Source of the DNA: Dehalococcoidia bacterium
Lineage (GTDB): Bacteria > Chloroflexota > Dehalococcoidia > GIF9 > UBA5629
Assembly: GCA_012961565.1 (NCBI GenBank)
Contig: DTZC01000120.1
Location: 1-5,426 of the forward strand
Direction of reading: 5' to 3'
DNA: 5,426 bases
The notes under the pieces are model-generated. The model was not told where the DNA came from, did not search any database, and saw only the letters and a program-made list of their open reading frames with translations. This document shows, piece after piece, positions 1-5,426 of the stretch. Both the position numbers and the translations under genes were made by a program. How positions within the stretch are numbered: position 1 is the first letter of the stretch; each line of letters opens with the position of its first letter.

Positions 1-781
1 CTGTGTCCCGATACTTCACCAAACTGTCATCCTTGCCCAGATAACTGAGAATGATGTCCGAAACCCTTCTCATATCGTGGAGGTAGTTTCCAGCTACGTT
101 GTATACTTCACCAGGCTTGAAATTGTCAATGATGTTAGCCAAGGTTCTCACGGTATCGTCAATGTAAGAGGAGGTCCGTTTGTGTTTTGTGTACACTGTG
201 TAAGGCAGGTTGTGTAGCGCTCTGTATATGAAGATACAGATGGCACTCCTGTATTCTGAGTAGTATTCTCCAGGACCATAGGTATTGAATAGTCTAACTC
301 TGACAGTCTCGGTACTAAACATGCTGGCAGAGTTCAGAATCTGCATTTCATTCACCCATTTACTCATAGCATAATCATTCAGATGTTTTACAGGCACTTT
401 GTCCGTCACATCCTCGCTCATGACCCCGCTGTAGTCTCCATAGACTTCAGAGCTGCTGGTAAAGACCATTCGAAACTTCAGTCTCTCCTGCATTCTTATT
501 ATATTTTTGGTACCAATGGCATTGGTTTTCCAGAGGCTTTCGTAAAAGTCCTCGCCATTTCTGCGGCCGAACTCAGCAGCCAGATGATATACGTAATCAA
601 ACATGGTTTCACTGAAGAGGCGTTCTACCTGATGGAATTCAGCTACGTCGCATCTCATGTAATTAGGCTCGTGGCAGTGGAACCTGTCTGCTACCCATAC
701 TTCGTGTCCTCTCCGGTTCAGTTCATGTGTCAGCGGTTTACCCACAGTGCCCAAGCCACCGGTAACCAGTATCTTAGCCAT
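1..781 (-). CDS. NAD-dependent epimerase/dehydratase (extended SDR), 3' end cut by left edge
   Basis: Reading from ATG at 781 gives 260 residues with no stop before the window edge; about 50-70 C-terminal residues of a usual 310-330 are probably missing. Seen: the N-terminal Rossmann motif GGLGTVG (residues 8-14); Asp32 at the end of the second strand, which in this family favours NAD over NADP; HLAAEFG (66-72); the TSSSEVYG segment (108-115); the catalytic pair Tyr137/Lys141 in YAMSK; RLFNTYGPGE (163-172); and a YIDDT segment (206-210). These are hallmarks of the UDP-glucose 4-epimerase/dTDP-glucose 4,6-dehydratase superfamily, which act on cytoplasmic nucleotide sugars. Substrate and exact reaction cannot be told from sequence. 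The start is supported by GGAG six bases upstream and by overlap with the wecB stop, so it is probably translated by coupling and may use or branch from the same sugar pool. Family sure, specific function unknown. Confidence 0.9.
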   Translation of the reverse strand, partial: MAKILVTGGLGTVGKPLTHELNRRGHEVWVADRFHCHEPNYMRCDVAEFHQVERLFSETMFDYVYHLAAEFGRRNGEDFYESLWKTNAIGTKNIIRMQERLKFRMVFTSSSEVYGDYSGVMSEDVTDKVPVKHLNDYAMSKWVNEMQILNSASMFSTETVRVRLFNTYGPGEYYSEYRSAICIFIYRALHNLPYTVYTKHKRTSSYIDDTVRTLANIIDNFKPGEVYNVAGNYLHDMRRVSDIILSYLGKDDSLVKYRDT

Positions 782-1856
782 GTTCAGCTCCGGTTATGAT
801 TCTGGTTATTCTTTCGCCTGCTTTGCCATCGCCGAAAGGATTTGTCCAGTTGTATTCTCGTTCAAGCATAATATTAACGCATTCGACTATTTTCTGCGAA
901 GAGGCGCCTGCCAAAATATTGGCGCCGACGTCTACGGTTTCGGGTCTCTCGGTATTGTCTCTTAAAGTAACACAGGGAATTTTAAGGATGCAAGCTTCCT
1001 CTTGGACTCCGCCGGAATCGGTAAGAATGAGTCTGGCATCGTTTTCGAGGTGGAGAAAGGTCAAAAAGTCAAGAGGTTCTATCAAGGTCAAGCTTCGCGG
1101 CTCAAGCCCAAACTGGGCCATCATTTTGCGGGCACGTGGATGAATGGGGTAAATTACAGGCAGATTGAATTCGGAAGCTATTCTGTCCAGCCCCTCCAGG
1201 ATTGGTGCAAATCTCGCTGGATTATCGACATTTTCCTGCCGGTGAAGAGTTACCAGAAAGTATTTCCTGGGATGGAGTTGCAATTTAGCCAGAGATGAGC
1301 CAAGTTCTACGGCGATTTCCAGGTTTTGATATACGGCATCGACGATTGTGTTGCCGGTCACAAATACCTTTTCTCGGGGCATACCTTCGCCAATCAGGAT
1401 TTGCCTGGCTCGTGGTGTCGGAGCAAACAAGTAGTCAGAGCAGTGGTCGGTCAAAATACGGTTGATTTCCTCGGGCATCTGCCTGTCATAGCTTCTCAAG
1501 CCAGCTTCGACATGCCCAACGGGTATATGCAGCTTCACTGCTGCCAGTGCGGCAGCAAACACAGAATTAGTATCTCCCTCCACTAGGACGATGTGAGGCT
1601 TCTCATCTCGGAGGATGCTCTCGACGCCAATGAGTATCTTTGCAGTCTGCTCTGCATGTGAGCCCGAGCCGGCTTCCAAATTATATTTAGCATGCGGCAA
1701 TTTGAGCTGTTCAAAAAAGACCTTATCTAAGCTATAGGAATAGTGCTGCCCAGTGTGAAGAATAAAATAGGTCTCTCCTTGATTCTCAAGTTGTCTAATC
1801 ACCGGTGACATCTTGATTATTTCAGGACGTGTACCTAGGATCACTGCAATTTTCAT
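774..1856 (-). CDS. wecB: UDP-N-acetylglucosamine 2-epimerase (non-hydrolysing)
   Basis: Interconverts UDP-GlcNAc and UDP-ManNAc in the cytoplasm, supplying ManNAc or ManNAcA for surface glycans. The 360-residue product is full length for the family. Seen from the ATG at 1856: GTRPEIIK (8-15), HTGQHYS (34-40), GDTNS (94-98), HVEAGLRS (115-122), PEEINR (128-133), GNTIVDAV (169-176), LHRQENVDN (204-212), IHPRARK (238-244), TDSGGVQEE (279-287) and RPETVDVGAN (304-313). By alignment in my head, Asp95, Glu117, Glu129 and His205 match the catalytic or essential residues Asp95, Glu117, Glu131 and His213 of E. coli WecB. The HVEAGLRS context and complete glycosyltransferase-B-like fold mark the non-hydrolysing type, not the hydrolysing NeuC type. 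The start is chosen because MKIAVILGTRPE is the family's usual N-terminus; an in-frame TTG at 1862 would add two residues. The stop overlaps the next gene by 8 bases. Symbol could equally be mnaA. Confidence 0.95.
   Translation of the reverse strand: MKIAVILGTRPEIIKMSPVIRQLENQGETYFILHTGQHYSYSLDKVFFEQLKLPHAKYNLEAGSGSHAEQTAKILIGVESILRDEKPHIVLVEGDTNSVFAAALAAVKLHIPVGHVEAGLRSYDRQMPEEINRILTDHCSDYLFAPTPRARQILIGEGMPREKVFVTGNTIVDAVYQNLEIAVELGSSLAKLQLHPRKYFLVTLHRQENVDNPARFAPILEGLDRIASEFNLPVIYPIHPRARKMMAQFGLEPRSLTLIEPLDFLTFLHLENDARLILTDSGGVQEEACILKIPCVTLRDNTERPETVDVGANILAGASSQKIVECVNIMLEREYNWTNPFGDGKAGERITRIITGAEHG
788..791 (-). promoter_or_regulatory. Ribosome binding site (GGAG) of the epimerase at 781
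   Basis: GGAG lies six bases upstream of the ATG at 781 and inside the last codons of wecB. It fixes the start of the downstream gene and supports translational coupling across the 8-base overlap. Confidence 0.65.
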
Positions 1857-1866
1857 GTACAAGTTT

Positions 1867-1872
1867 CTCCTT
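1867..1872 (-). promoter_or_regulatory. Ribosome binding site (AAGGAG) of wecB
   Basis: AAGGAG is a near-perfect Shine-Dalgarno match. It ends 10 bases before the ATG at 1856 and 4 bases before the TTG at 1862, so spacing alone does not settle the start; the protein N-terminus favours ATG. Confidence 0.7.
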
Positions 1873-1900
1873 GGGTTGCCAGCAGTCTCAAACTGTTAAC

Positions 1901-1929
1901 ATACTAGGCATGTAATGTTTCACTGTGCA
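1901..1929 (-). promoter_or_regulatory. Weak sigma70-like promoter candidate for wecB
   Basis: On the minus strand TGCACA (1929-1924, 4 of 6 to TTGACA) and TAGTAT (1906-1901, 4 of 6 to TATAAT) are separated by exactly 17 bases, in the gap upstream of wecB. It would give a 5' leader of roughly 35-40 bases including the AAGGAG site. Matches of this quality arise by chance, so this is only a candidate. Confidence 0.2.
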
Positions 1930-2084
1930 TAATGCGGACTGTTGACCGCTCAGGACAGTGTCAAACTAAACCCTTGGGCGAAGAAATTCCGAGCACATTG
2001 CTTTGACAATTGACTTCTCCGTGTTTTTGTCTATTGGCGGGCTTATTGTGGCAAGAATTTACCAAGATTATCACTTCGGTGTTG

Positions 2085-3308
2085 CTATCGAGCTGGGTCC
2101 AAGAAATAGTTTAGCTGGTCTCTGATTATGTCTTTCAGGCTTTTTTGTACCTGAAATCCGAGTTGCTCAATTTTAGCTGTCCTTGATAGCAAAAGAGGCA
2201 CATCAGCTGGTCTGAACTTCTCTTTATCAAACTCTACGATTATTTTCCCCTTGTCGGTAATGACAGCAATTCCGATATCTGCGAGGTGGAATTCCAGCTT
2301 GCCCTCCAGCATCAATCTATCGACCTTTGTCTTTTCAAATCGGAGTCCGAACATCTCTGAGTCATCCAGTTCATTAGGAGCATGTACAACTTTGTTCCCA
2401 TTGAGAGTTTCAACCCTTTCCACAGCGTAACCGGCACATTCCAGACTCAGTAAGAGATAACTCAACACAGAATTGGTTCTCTGCGAGCCTTGGTTATAAA
2501 CATCCCCATATCTGGCCTTTTCAGCCAGTAAGCAATAACCTCTAAGGGCATCGTTAATATGTGACCAGTCCCTGAAAGCACTGACATTGCCTATAACTAG
2601 CTTATCGACTTCGCCGCGCTTGTATTGCATAATCTGTCGTGTTATAGCTGAGGTGACAAACATTTTGCCTCTGCCAGCACCTTCCTGGTTAAAACCCCTA
2701 GAGACTATCGTCTTCAGCCCGAAGCAGGTGTGGTAGTTTCTCATGAGATAGTCCGCATACACCTTGCTGACTGCATAAGGAGACATAGGGCGAAGGGGAT
2801 TACTTTCAGTGATCGGTAGCTCGGGGATTCGAGTCGGCTCAGGGAAAACTGTACCATACCTGTTTTTGATTTGCTCATATTGAGAGCGTGAAAAGAATAC
2901 CAGTCCGTACTCCTCGCTACTTCCAGCAAACACTATCACCGGGTCCAGTCCCTTGCTTCTAATTGCTTCAAGGAGGTTGGTGGTTCCCTGGCAATTAACA
3001 TCCATAGTTTCACTTGGGGAGCAAAATGACCTTGGAATGAAGGATTGGGCAGCAAGGTGAAAGATGACGTCTGGCTTAGCCTGGTCCAGAGCAATGGCAA
3101 CGCTGGAAATATCCCTTACATCTCCCTCCACTAGTATAATCTCCTTCTCAATTCCCAGATACTTGATATTTTCCGGGATACTCCCGTCAGCTCGCCTCCT
3201 GACCAGTCCAACAACATTTGCACCTTCGTCAAGAAGGTGCTTTGCCATGCGTGAACCAACAAAACCGCTTATCCCTGTGATGAAAACATTCTTGTTTTTC
3301 AAGCTCAT
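2085..3308 (-). CDS. GDP-mannose 4,6-dehydratase-like sugar-nucleotide dehydratase (extended SDR)
   Basis: A 407-residue extended short-chain dehydrogenase/reductase, best matched to the GDP-mannose 4,6-dehydratase (GMD) group, which forms GDP-4-keto-6-deoxymannose, precursor of rhamnose, fucose or perosamine. Seen: Rossmann motif TGISGFVG (11-18); basic RRR (37-39), compatible with NADP; GDVRD (62-66); HLAAQS (84-89); AGSSEEYG (128-135), where E132 sits where GMD carries its catalytic Glu; the YAVSK pair Tyr178/Lys182; GFNQEGAGRG (205-214), like the GMD FNHE.PRRG loop; and FRDWSHINDA (245-254). The tail RPADVPLL...LGF...L.DI (367-394) is GMD-like. Two stretches look inserted relative to E. 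coli GMD (about 373 residues): residues about 136-166, and about 310-365 before the RPADV tail. Start: ATG at 3308 has GAGG five bases upstream and puts the Rossmann strand at the normal position; an in-frame TTG at 3344 has no good ribosome site. Family firm; GDP-mannose as substrate is inference, and GDP- or UDP-linked alternatives are possible. Confidence 0.85.
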   Translation of the reverse strand: MSLKNKNVFITGISGFVGSRMAKHLLDEGANVVGLVRRRADGSIPENIKYLGIEKEIILVEGDVRDISSVAIALDQAKPDVIFHLAAQSFIPRSFCSPSETMDVNCQGTTNLLEAIRSKGLDPVIVFAGSSEEYGLVFFSRSQYEQIKNRYGTVFPEPTRIPELPITESNPLRPMSPYAVSKVYADYLMRNYHTCFGLKTIVSRGFNQEGAGRGKMFVTSAITRQIMQYKRGEVDKLVIGNVSAFRDWSHINDALRGYCLLAEKARYGDVYNQGSQRTNSVLSYLLLSLECAGYAVERVETLNGNKVVHAPNELDDSEMFGLRFEKTKVDRLMLEGKLEFHLADIGIAVITDKGKIIVEFDKEKFRPADVPLLLSRTAKIEQLGFQVQKSLKDIIRDQLNYFLDPAR

Positions 3309-3313
3309 TCCAA

Positions 3314-3318
3314 CCTCT
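3314..3318 (-). promoter_or_regulatory. Ribosome binding site (AGAGG) of the GMD-like gene
   Basis: AGAGG ends five bases before the ATG at 3308. It decides the start in favour of this ATG over the in-frame TTG at 3344, which lacks such a site. Confidence 0.6.
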
Positions 3319-3347
3319 GATTGCTTTCTCACTGCACTAACCAATCA
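3318..3347 (-). repeat. 6-bp inverted repeat next to the GMD-like ribosome site
   Basis: TGATTG (3318-3323) and CAATCA (3342-3347) are exact reverse complements with an 18-base loop. The repeat overlaps the neighbouring 7-bp repeat by two bases and abuts the ribosome binding site, so the two stems could compete. The long loop and short arms make chance a real possibility. Confidence 0.25.
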
Positions 3348-3370
3348 GGGCTTCACAAATGTCAGCCCTG
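3346..3370 (-). repeat. Perfect 7-bp inverted repeat upstream of the GMD-like gene
   Basis: CAGGGCT (3346-3352) and AGCCCTG (3364-3370) are exact reverse complements around an 11-base loop, in the gap between the glycosyltransferase and the GMD-like gene. On the minus strand it is followed by ATTGGTTAG, not a T-run, so it is not a standard intrinsic terminator. It could stabilise mRNA, attenuate, or be chance. Confidence 0.4.
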
Positions 3371-3453
3371 CTAGTTAAGCGTTCTTCAAACGAAATCATT
3401 CACAGCGCCCCAGTCGTATTCCGTAGTTGCGTGAAACAATCGTGCAGCCTCTT

Positions 3454-4179
3454 TTAAGAACACCACCTAATGCGGTGTCTGATGACACTTAAGACAAGAC
3501 CAATACCATGAGTTACCGGGTGGATGCTGGAGCTCTTGGAGTGGTAGATACAAGAAATAGGGCTTTCTGCAAAGATGAACCCTTTCTTTCTGGCTTGGAC
3601 CAGAATTTCAATACTGAAACCGAAGCCATCGTCTGTCACGTTCAGGGCTTCTAATAACCTTCGGCTGTAAGCGCGAAAGCAACTCTGAGAGTCAGACACT
3701 TTCATTCTTGCCCCTACGTTGTAGAGATAAGTAACGATATCAATGCCCAATTTACGGTACCTCGGCATCCTGCTGGCATGAGTGGGTCTCGGATGAGGCT
3801 CTTTGTCCCTAGTTTTCACAAACCGTGACCCTATGACCAGGTCAGCCTGCTTGCGGAGAATAGGTTTCACAATCCGGGGTATTTCATCTGGGTTATGCTG
3901 TGCATCACCGTCCAAGGTCACCGTTACATCAGCATCGCTCGTCCTTGCCATTTCAAGACCGGACCTAGTGGCTGCCCCCGGTCCGCACCTGGTTTTGTGT
4001 CTTATCACCTCAGCTCCAGCAGCTTTAGCAACTTGAGCAGTATTGTCACTTGAACCATCATCAACAACGATTACCCGGTCAACATGCCTCTTAGTTCTGG
4101 CAACAATATCACCTATGAACTGTTCCTCGTCAAGGCAAGGAATAACGGCTATAATTTTTGATTTTAGGGGCTCGGCCAT
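3454..4179 (-). CDS. Family 2 glycosyltransferase, polyprenyl/dolichyl-phosphate mannose synthase type
   Basis: A 241-residue GT-A-fold transferase (GT2), similar in layout to DPM1-type enzymes that move a sugar from a nucleotide donor to polyprenyl or dolichyl phosphate at the cytoplasmic face of the membrane. Seen: IPCLDEE (13-19), the first-strand nucleotide site; VVDDGSSDNT (38-47); GPGAATRSGL (66-75), the place of the usual G.G.A...G loop; DGDAQHNPDEI (90-100), with the metal-binding DXD at Asp90/Asp92; IGSRF (116-120); and SDSQSCFRAYSRR (162-174), the acceptor-side motif. No transmembrane helices follow, unlike longer GT2 members with C-terminal membrane domains, so it is soluble or peripheral. 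Start: ATG at 4179, with an in-frame TAA two codons upstream, so no longer form exists. No good Shine-Dalgarno is near it; GAGG sits about 18 bases away, too far to count. Donor and acceptor are unknown. Neighbours suggest glycan assembly, with mannose, GlcNAc or a modified sugar equally possible. Confidence 0.9.
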   Translation of the reverse strand: MAEPLKSKIIAVIPCLDEEQFIGDIVARTKRHVDRVIVVDDGSSDNTAQVAKAAGAEVIRHKTRCGPGAATRSGLEMARTSDADVTVTLDGDAQHNPDEIPRIVKPILRKQADLVIGSRFVKTRDKEPHPRPTHASRMPRYRKLGIDIVTYLYNVGARMKVSDSQSCFRAYSRRLLEALNVTDDGFGFSIEILVQARKKGFIFAESPISCIYHSKSSSIHPVTHGIGLVLSVIRHRIRWCS

Positions 4180-4410
4180 CGGTTATTGTTGGATATACCT
4201 CTGCTCGTTTCTAAGCTAATCCTCCCACGACAAATCTGTCACATCAGTTCAAAAACGTCCAGGCGAGAAACTCTCAGCCGGTTAGTAATCCCAAACATGC
4301 TTAGCCGCTCACCACATTGCCAGTACATGCTTTTCAAAGTCACCAATAAACGAACTGCTTCACAGTAACTTCCGAGGTCATTCCCGTGCCATTCTTGATG
4401 AAAGATCAAC
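4180..4410. other. Intergenic gap between glmS and the glycosyltransferase, no firm gene
   Basis: These 231 bases hold no recognisable gene. On the minus strand one frame stays open from the end of glmS to a TGA at 4239 (56 codons from a TTG at 4409, 29 from an ATG at 4328), but it has no ribosome site and no recognised similarity. A bulged hairpin with a delayed T-run lies at 4251-4279. No promoter with acceptable -35 and -10 boxes was found ahead of the glycosyltransferase. Confidence 0.5.
4251..4279 (-). terminator. Weak intrinsic-terminator-like hairpin downstream of glmS
   Basis: On the minus strand GGC, a bulged T, then GAGA pair with TCTC and GCC around a 3-base loop (4279-4262). Six bases later there is a run of five T (4255-4251). 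The stem is short and the T-run is detached, so it is a poor terminator. It lies about 130 bases after the glmS stop and ahead of the glycosyltransferase. Confidence 0.2.
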
Positions 4411-5426
4411 CTATTTCACTGTCACCGATTTTGCTAGGTTGCGAGGTCTGTCAGGGTCATAGCCGCGGCTCACTGCTAGGTGGTATGCTAGAAGCTGTAA
4501 GGGGATTACAGTGATTATGGGGTATAAGAGTTCGTCAACTTTAGGGATTTTGACCCAAAAATCATAGATTTCATTTTTCTTGTCAGAAATGGCGATGATA
4601 TAAGCACCCCTTGATTTAGCTTCCATAGCGTTGTTCAAGGTCTCATGGTAGGTATAGTCACCAGGGCAAATTACAGCTACGGGAACCTCTGGCTCAATAA
4701 GGGCAAGAGTACCATGCTTTAGTTCGCCAGCAGGCATTCCTTCAGCATGAATATATGAGATTTCTTTAAGTTTTAAAGCACCCTCCGATGCAATGGCAAA
4801 GTTGATCCCTCTGGCTATGTAATAGAAGTCATTCTTGTCCTTCAGTTCCAGACTGAGCCTCCGAATTTTCCCATTGTTCCAAGTAATAGCTTTAGCCACT
4901 CCAGCGGCAGCATTTTCCAGATTAGAGACTGCTCTATCAAAGGCATTGACCATGGAAAAAGATAGCAAGTAAAACACCGCCAGTTGACTGAGAAATGATT
5001 TTGTTGCTGCAACACATAGTTCAGGACCGCAGTTAAGATGGATAACCTGATGACTCATCTCTGAGAGCAAAGAATGCGGTCTATTAATGATGGAGACTAT
5101 TTGAGCACCGGCATCTTTAGCTCTTTTAACCCCCTCGACGACGTCAGCCGTCTCCCCGCTCTGTGAAACGGCTAAAACCAAGGTGTTCTTGTCTACGGAA
5201 TCAGCAAAATAGTGGAACTCTGAAGCCATAACCACGTCGCAAAACTTTCTCCCCACTTTGGAGAAAAGATATCTGCCCACCAAAGCAGCATACCTTGAAG
5301 TACCGCAGGCAGTTACAATTACTTGACCAGCTCTTAGAATATCCAGGGCAATTCTAGTAAACAGTTCCCTGTCCTGATGGCTGGCTGCCTTGAGTGTTTC
5401 TGGCTGCTCCATAATCTCCTTGAGCA
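4411..5426 (-). CDS. glmS: Glutamine--fructose-6-phosphate aminotransferase (isomerising), C-terminal part; 5' end beyond right edge
   Basis: GlmS makes glucosamine-6-phosphate from fructose-6-phosphate and glutamine in the cytoplasm, the first step to UDP-GlcNAc. The visible 338 residues are the end of the inter-domain linker plus both SIS isomerase domains; the N-terminal glutaminase domain (about 240-270 residues in a 600-residue protein) must lie past 5426. Numbering from the Met at 5412: ACGTS (35-39), ASEF (63-66), SQSGET (83-88), GPELCVAATKSF (129-140), EGALKLKEISYIHAE (210-224), GELKHG (229-234) and the end RPRNLAKSVTVK (322-333). Glu217, His233 and Lys328 match the isomerase residues Glu488, His504 and Lys603 of E. 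coli GlmS. The ATG at 5412 is not the start: the same frame upstream reads LKEI, giving the conserved linker KEIMEQPE, and the AAGGAG before the ATG is simply the Lys-Glu codons. The last residue is Lys where GlmS normally ends in Glu. Identity secure; the full gene length is inferred. Confidence 0.93.
   Translation of the reverse strand, partial: LKEIMEQPETLKAASHQDRELFTRIALDILRAGQVIVTACGTSRYAALVGRYLFSKVGRKFCDVVMASEFHYFADSVDKNTLVLAVSQSGETADVVEGVKRAKDAGAQIVSIINRPHSLLSEMSHQVIHLNCGPELCVAATKSFLSQLAVFYLLSFSMVNAFDRAVSNLENAAAGVAKAITWNNGKIRRLSLELKDKNDFYYIARGINFAIASEGALKLKEISYIHAEGMPAGELKHGTLALIEPEVPVAVICPGDYTYHETLNNAMEAKSRGAYIIAISDKKNEIYDFWVKIPKVDELLYPIITVIPLQLLAYHLAVSRGYDPDRPRNLAKSVTVK

Larger units (their letters stand above)
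1857..2084. other. Intergenic gap between the GMD-like gene and wecB, no gene seen
   Basis: This 228-base stretch has no convincing reading frame. It contains the wecB ribosome binding site, the weak promoter candidate, and short inverted repeats: TTGAC/GTCAA at 1942-1964 and the partly overlapping ACTGT/ACAGT at 1938-1959. No stem followed by a T-run is visible after the GMD-like stop, so readthrough from upstream is possible. Confidence 0.5.

Noticed and set aside
383..1586. Several plus-strand open frames (383-799, 747-965, 796-1143, 1002-1298, 1326-1586)
   Set aside because: They lie antisense inside the strongly supported epimerase and wecB genes, show no family motifs and overlap each other. 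They are frame shadows.
1959..1964. Perfect minus-strand TTGACA (-35 box) in the gap upstream of wecB
   Set aside because: No -10-like hexamer lies 16-18 bases downstream; the nearest, CATTAT, is 24 bases away. It also forms one arm of a short inverted repeat, so a chance match is likely.
3309..3344. Longer GMD-like protein starting at TTG 3344
   Set aside because: It would add 12 residues before a normal SDR N-terminus and has no good ribosome site, while the ATG at 3308 has GAGG at five bases.
3064..4368. Plus-strand open frames at 3064-3378, 3803-4036 and 4186-4368, and a minus-strand out-of-frame one at 2741-2929
   Set aside because: Three overlap the GMD-like or glycosyltransferase genes in another frame or on the other strand, and the fourth lies in the gap; none has a ribosome site or recognisable motif.
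4411..5412. Standalone double-SIS protein starting at 5412
   Set aside because: The frame is open upstream and encodes the conserved GlmS linker, and the tail is that of full-length GlmS.
1..5426. Mobile element, CRISPR array, tRNA, rRNA or frameshifted gene
   Set aside because: No transposase motifs, regularly spaced repeats, tRNA-like cloverleaf or rRNA-like stretch was seen, and every main gene reads through without interruption.

Overview
This window is a stretch of a surface-glycan or nucleotide-sugar locus. All five recognisable genes lie on the minus strand, so transcription runs from the right edge to the left. In transcription order they are: the C-terminal two thirds of glmS (glucosamine-6-phosphate synthase, cut by the right edge); a family 2 glycosyltransferase of the polyprenyl-phosphate-mannose-synthase type; an extended SDR sugar-nucleotide dehydratase resembling GDP-mannose 4,6-dehydratase; a non-hydrolysing UDP-GlcNAc 2-epimerase (wecB/mnaA); and a second extended SDR epimerase/dehydratase, cut by the left edge. 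No plus-strand gene is convincing.

Layout: glmS (4411 to beyond 5426) is separated from the glycosyltransferase (3454-4179) by a 231-base gap. A 145-base gap holding two overlapping inverted repeats precedes the GMD-like gene (2085-3308). A 228-base gap with a weak promoter candidate precedes wecB (774-1856). The stop of wecB overlaps the start of the last epimerase (1-781) by 8 bases, so those two are probably translationally coupled. The three gaps are wider than in a tight operon, so the locus may be a loose cluster with internal promoters.

How the genes could work together (inference): GlmS makes glucosamine-6-phosphate, the entry to UDP-GlcNAc. WecB converts UDP-GlcNAc to UDP-ManNAc. 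The two SDR enzymes would make further modified sugar nucleotides, such as a 4-keto-6-deoxy or epimerised sugar. The glycosyltransferase would pass a sugar to a lipid carrier or growing glycan. This fits an exopolysaccharide, O-antigen, cell-wall or archaeal-type glycan locus; the final product cannot be read from five genes.

Organism: a prokaryote of moderate GC, with Shine-Dalgarno sites (AAGGAG, GAGG, GGAG) in front of most genes. Lineage cannot be fixed by reading alone. The WecB LHRQENVDN variant and the soluble DPM1-like transferase occur in several bacterial phyla (Chloroflexota is one guess) and in archaea. No mobile element, CRISPR, rRNA or tRNA was seen. The enzymes are mostly textbook family members, and I found no clear evidence of an undescribed system.
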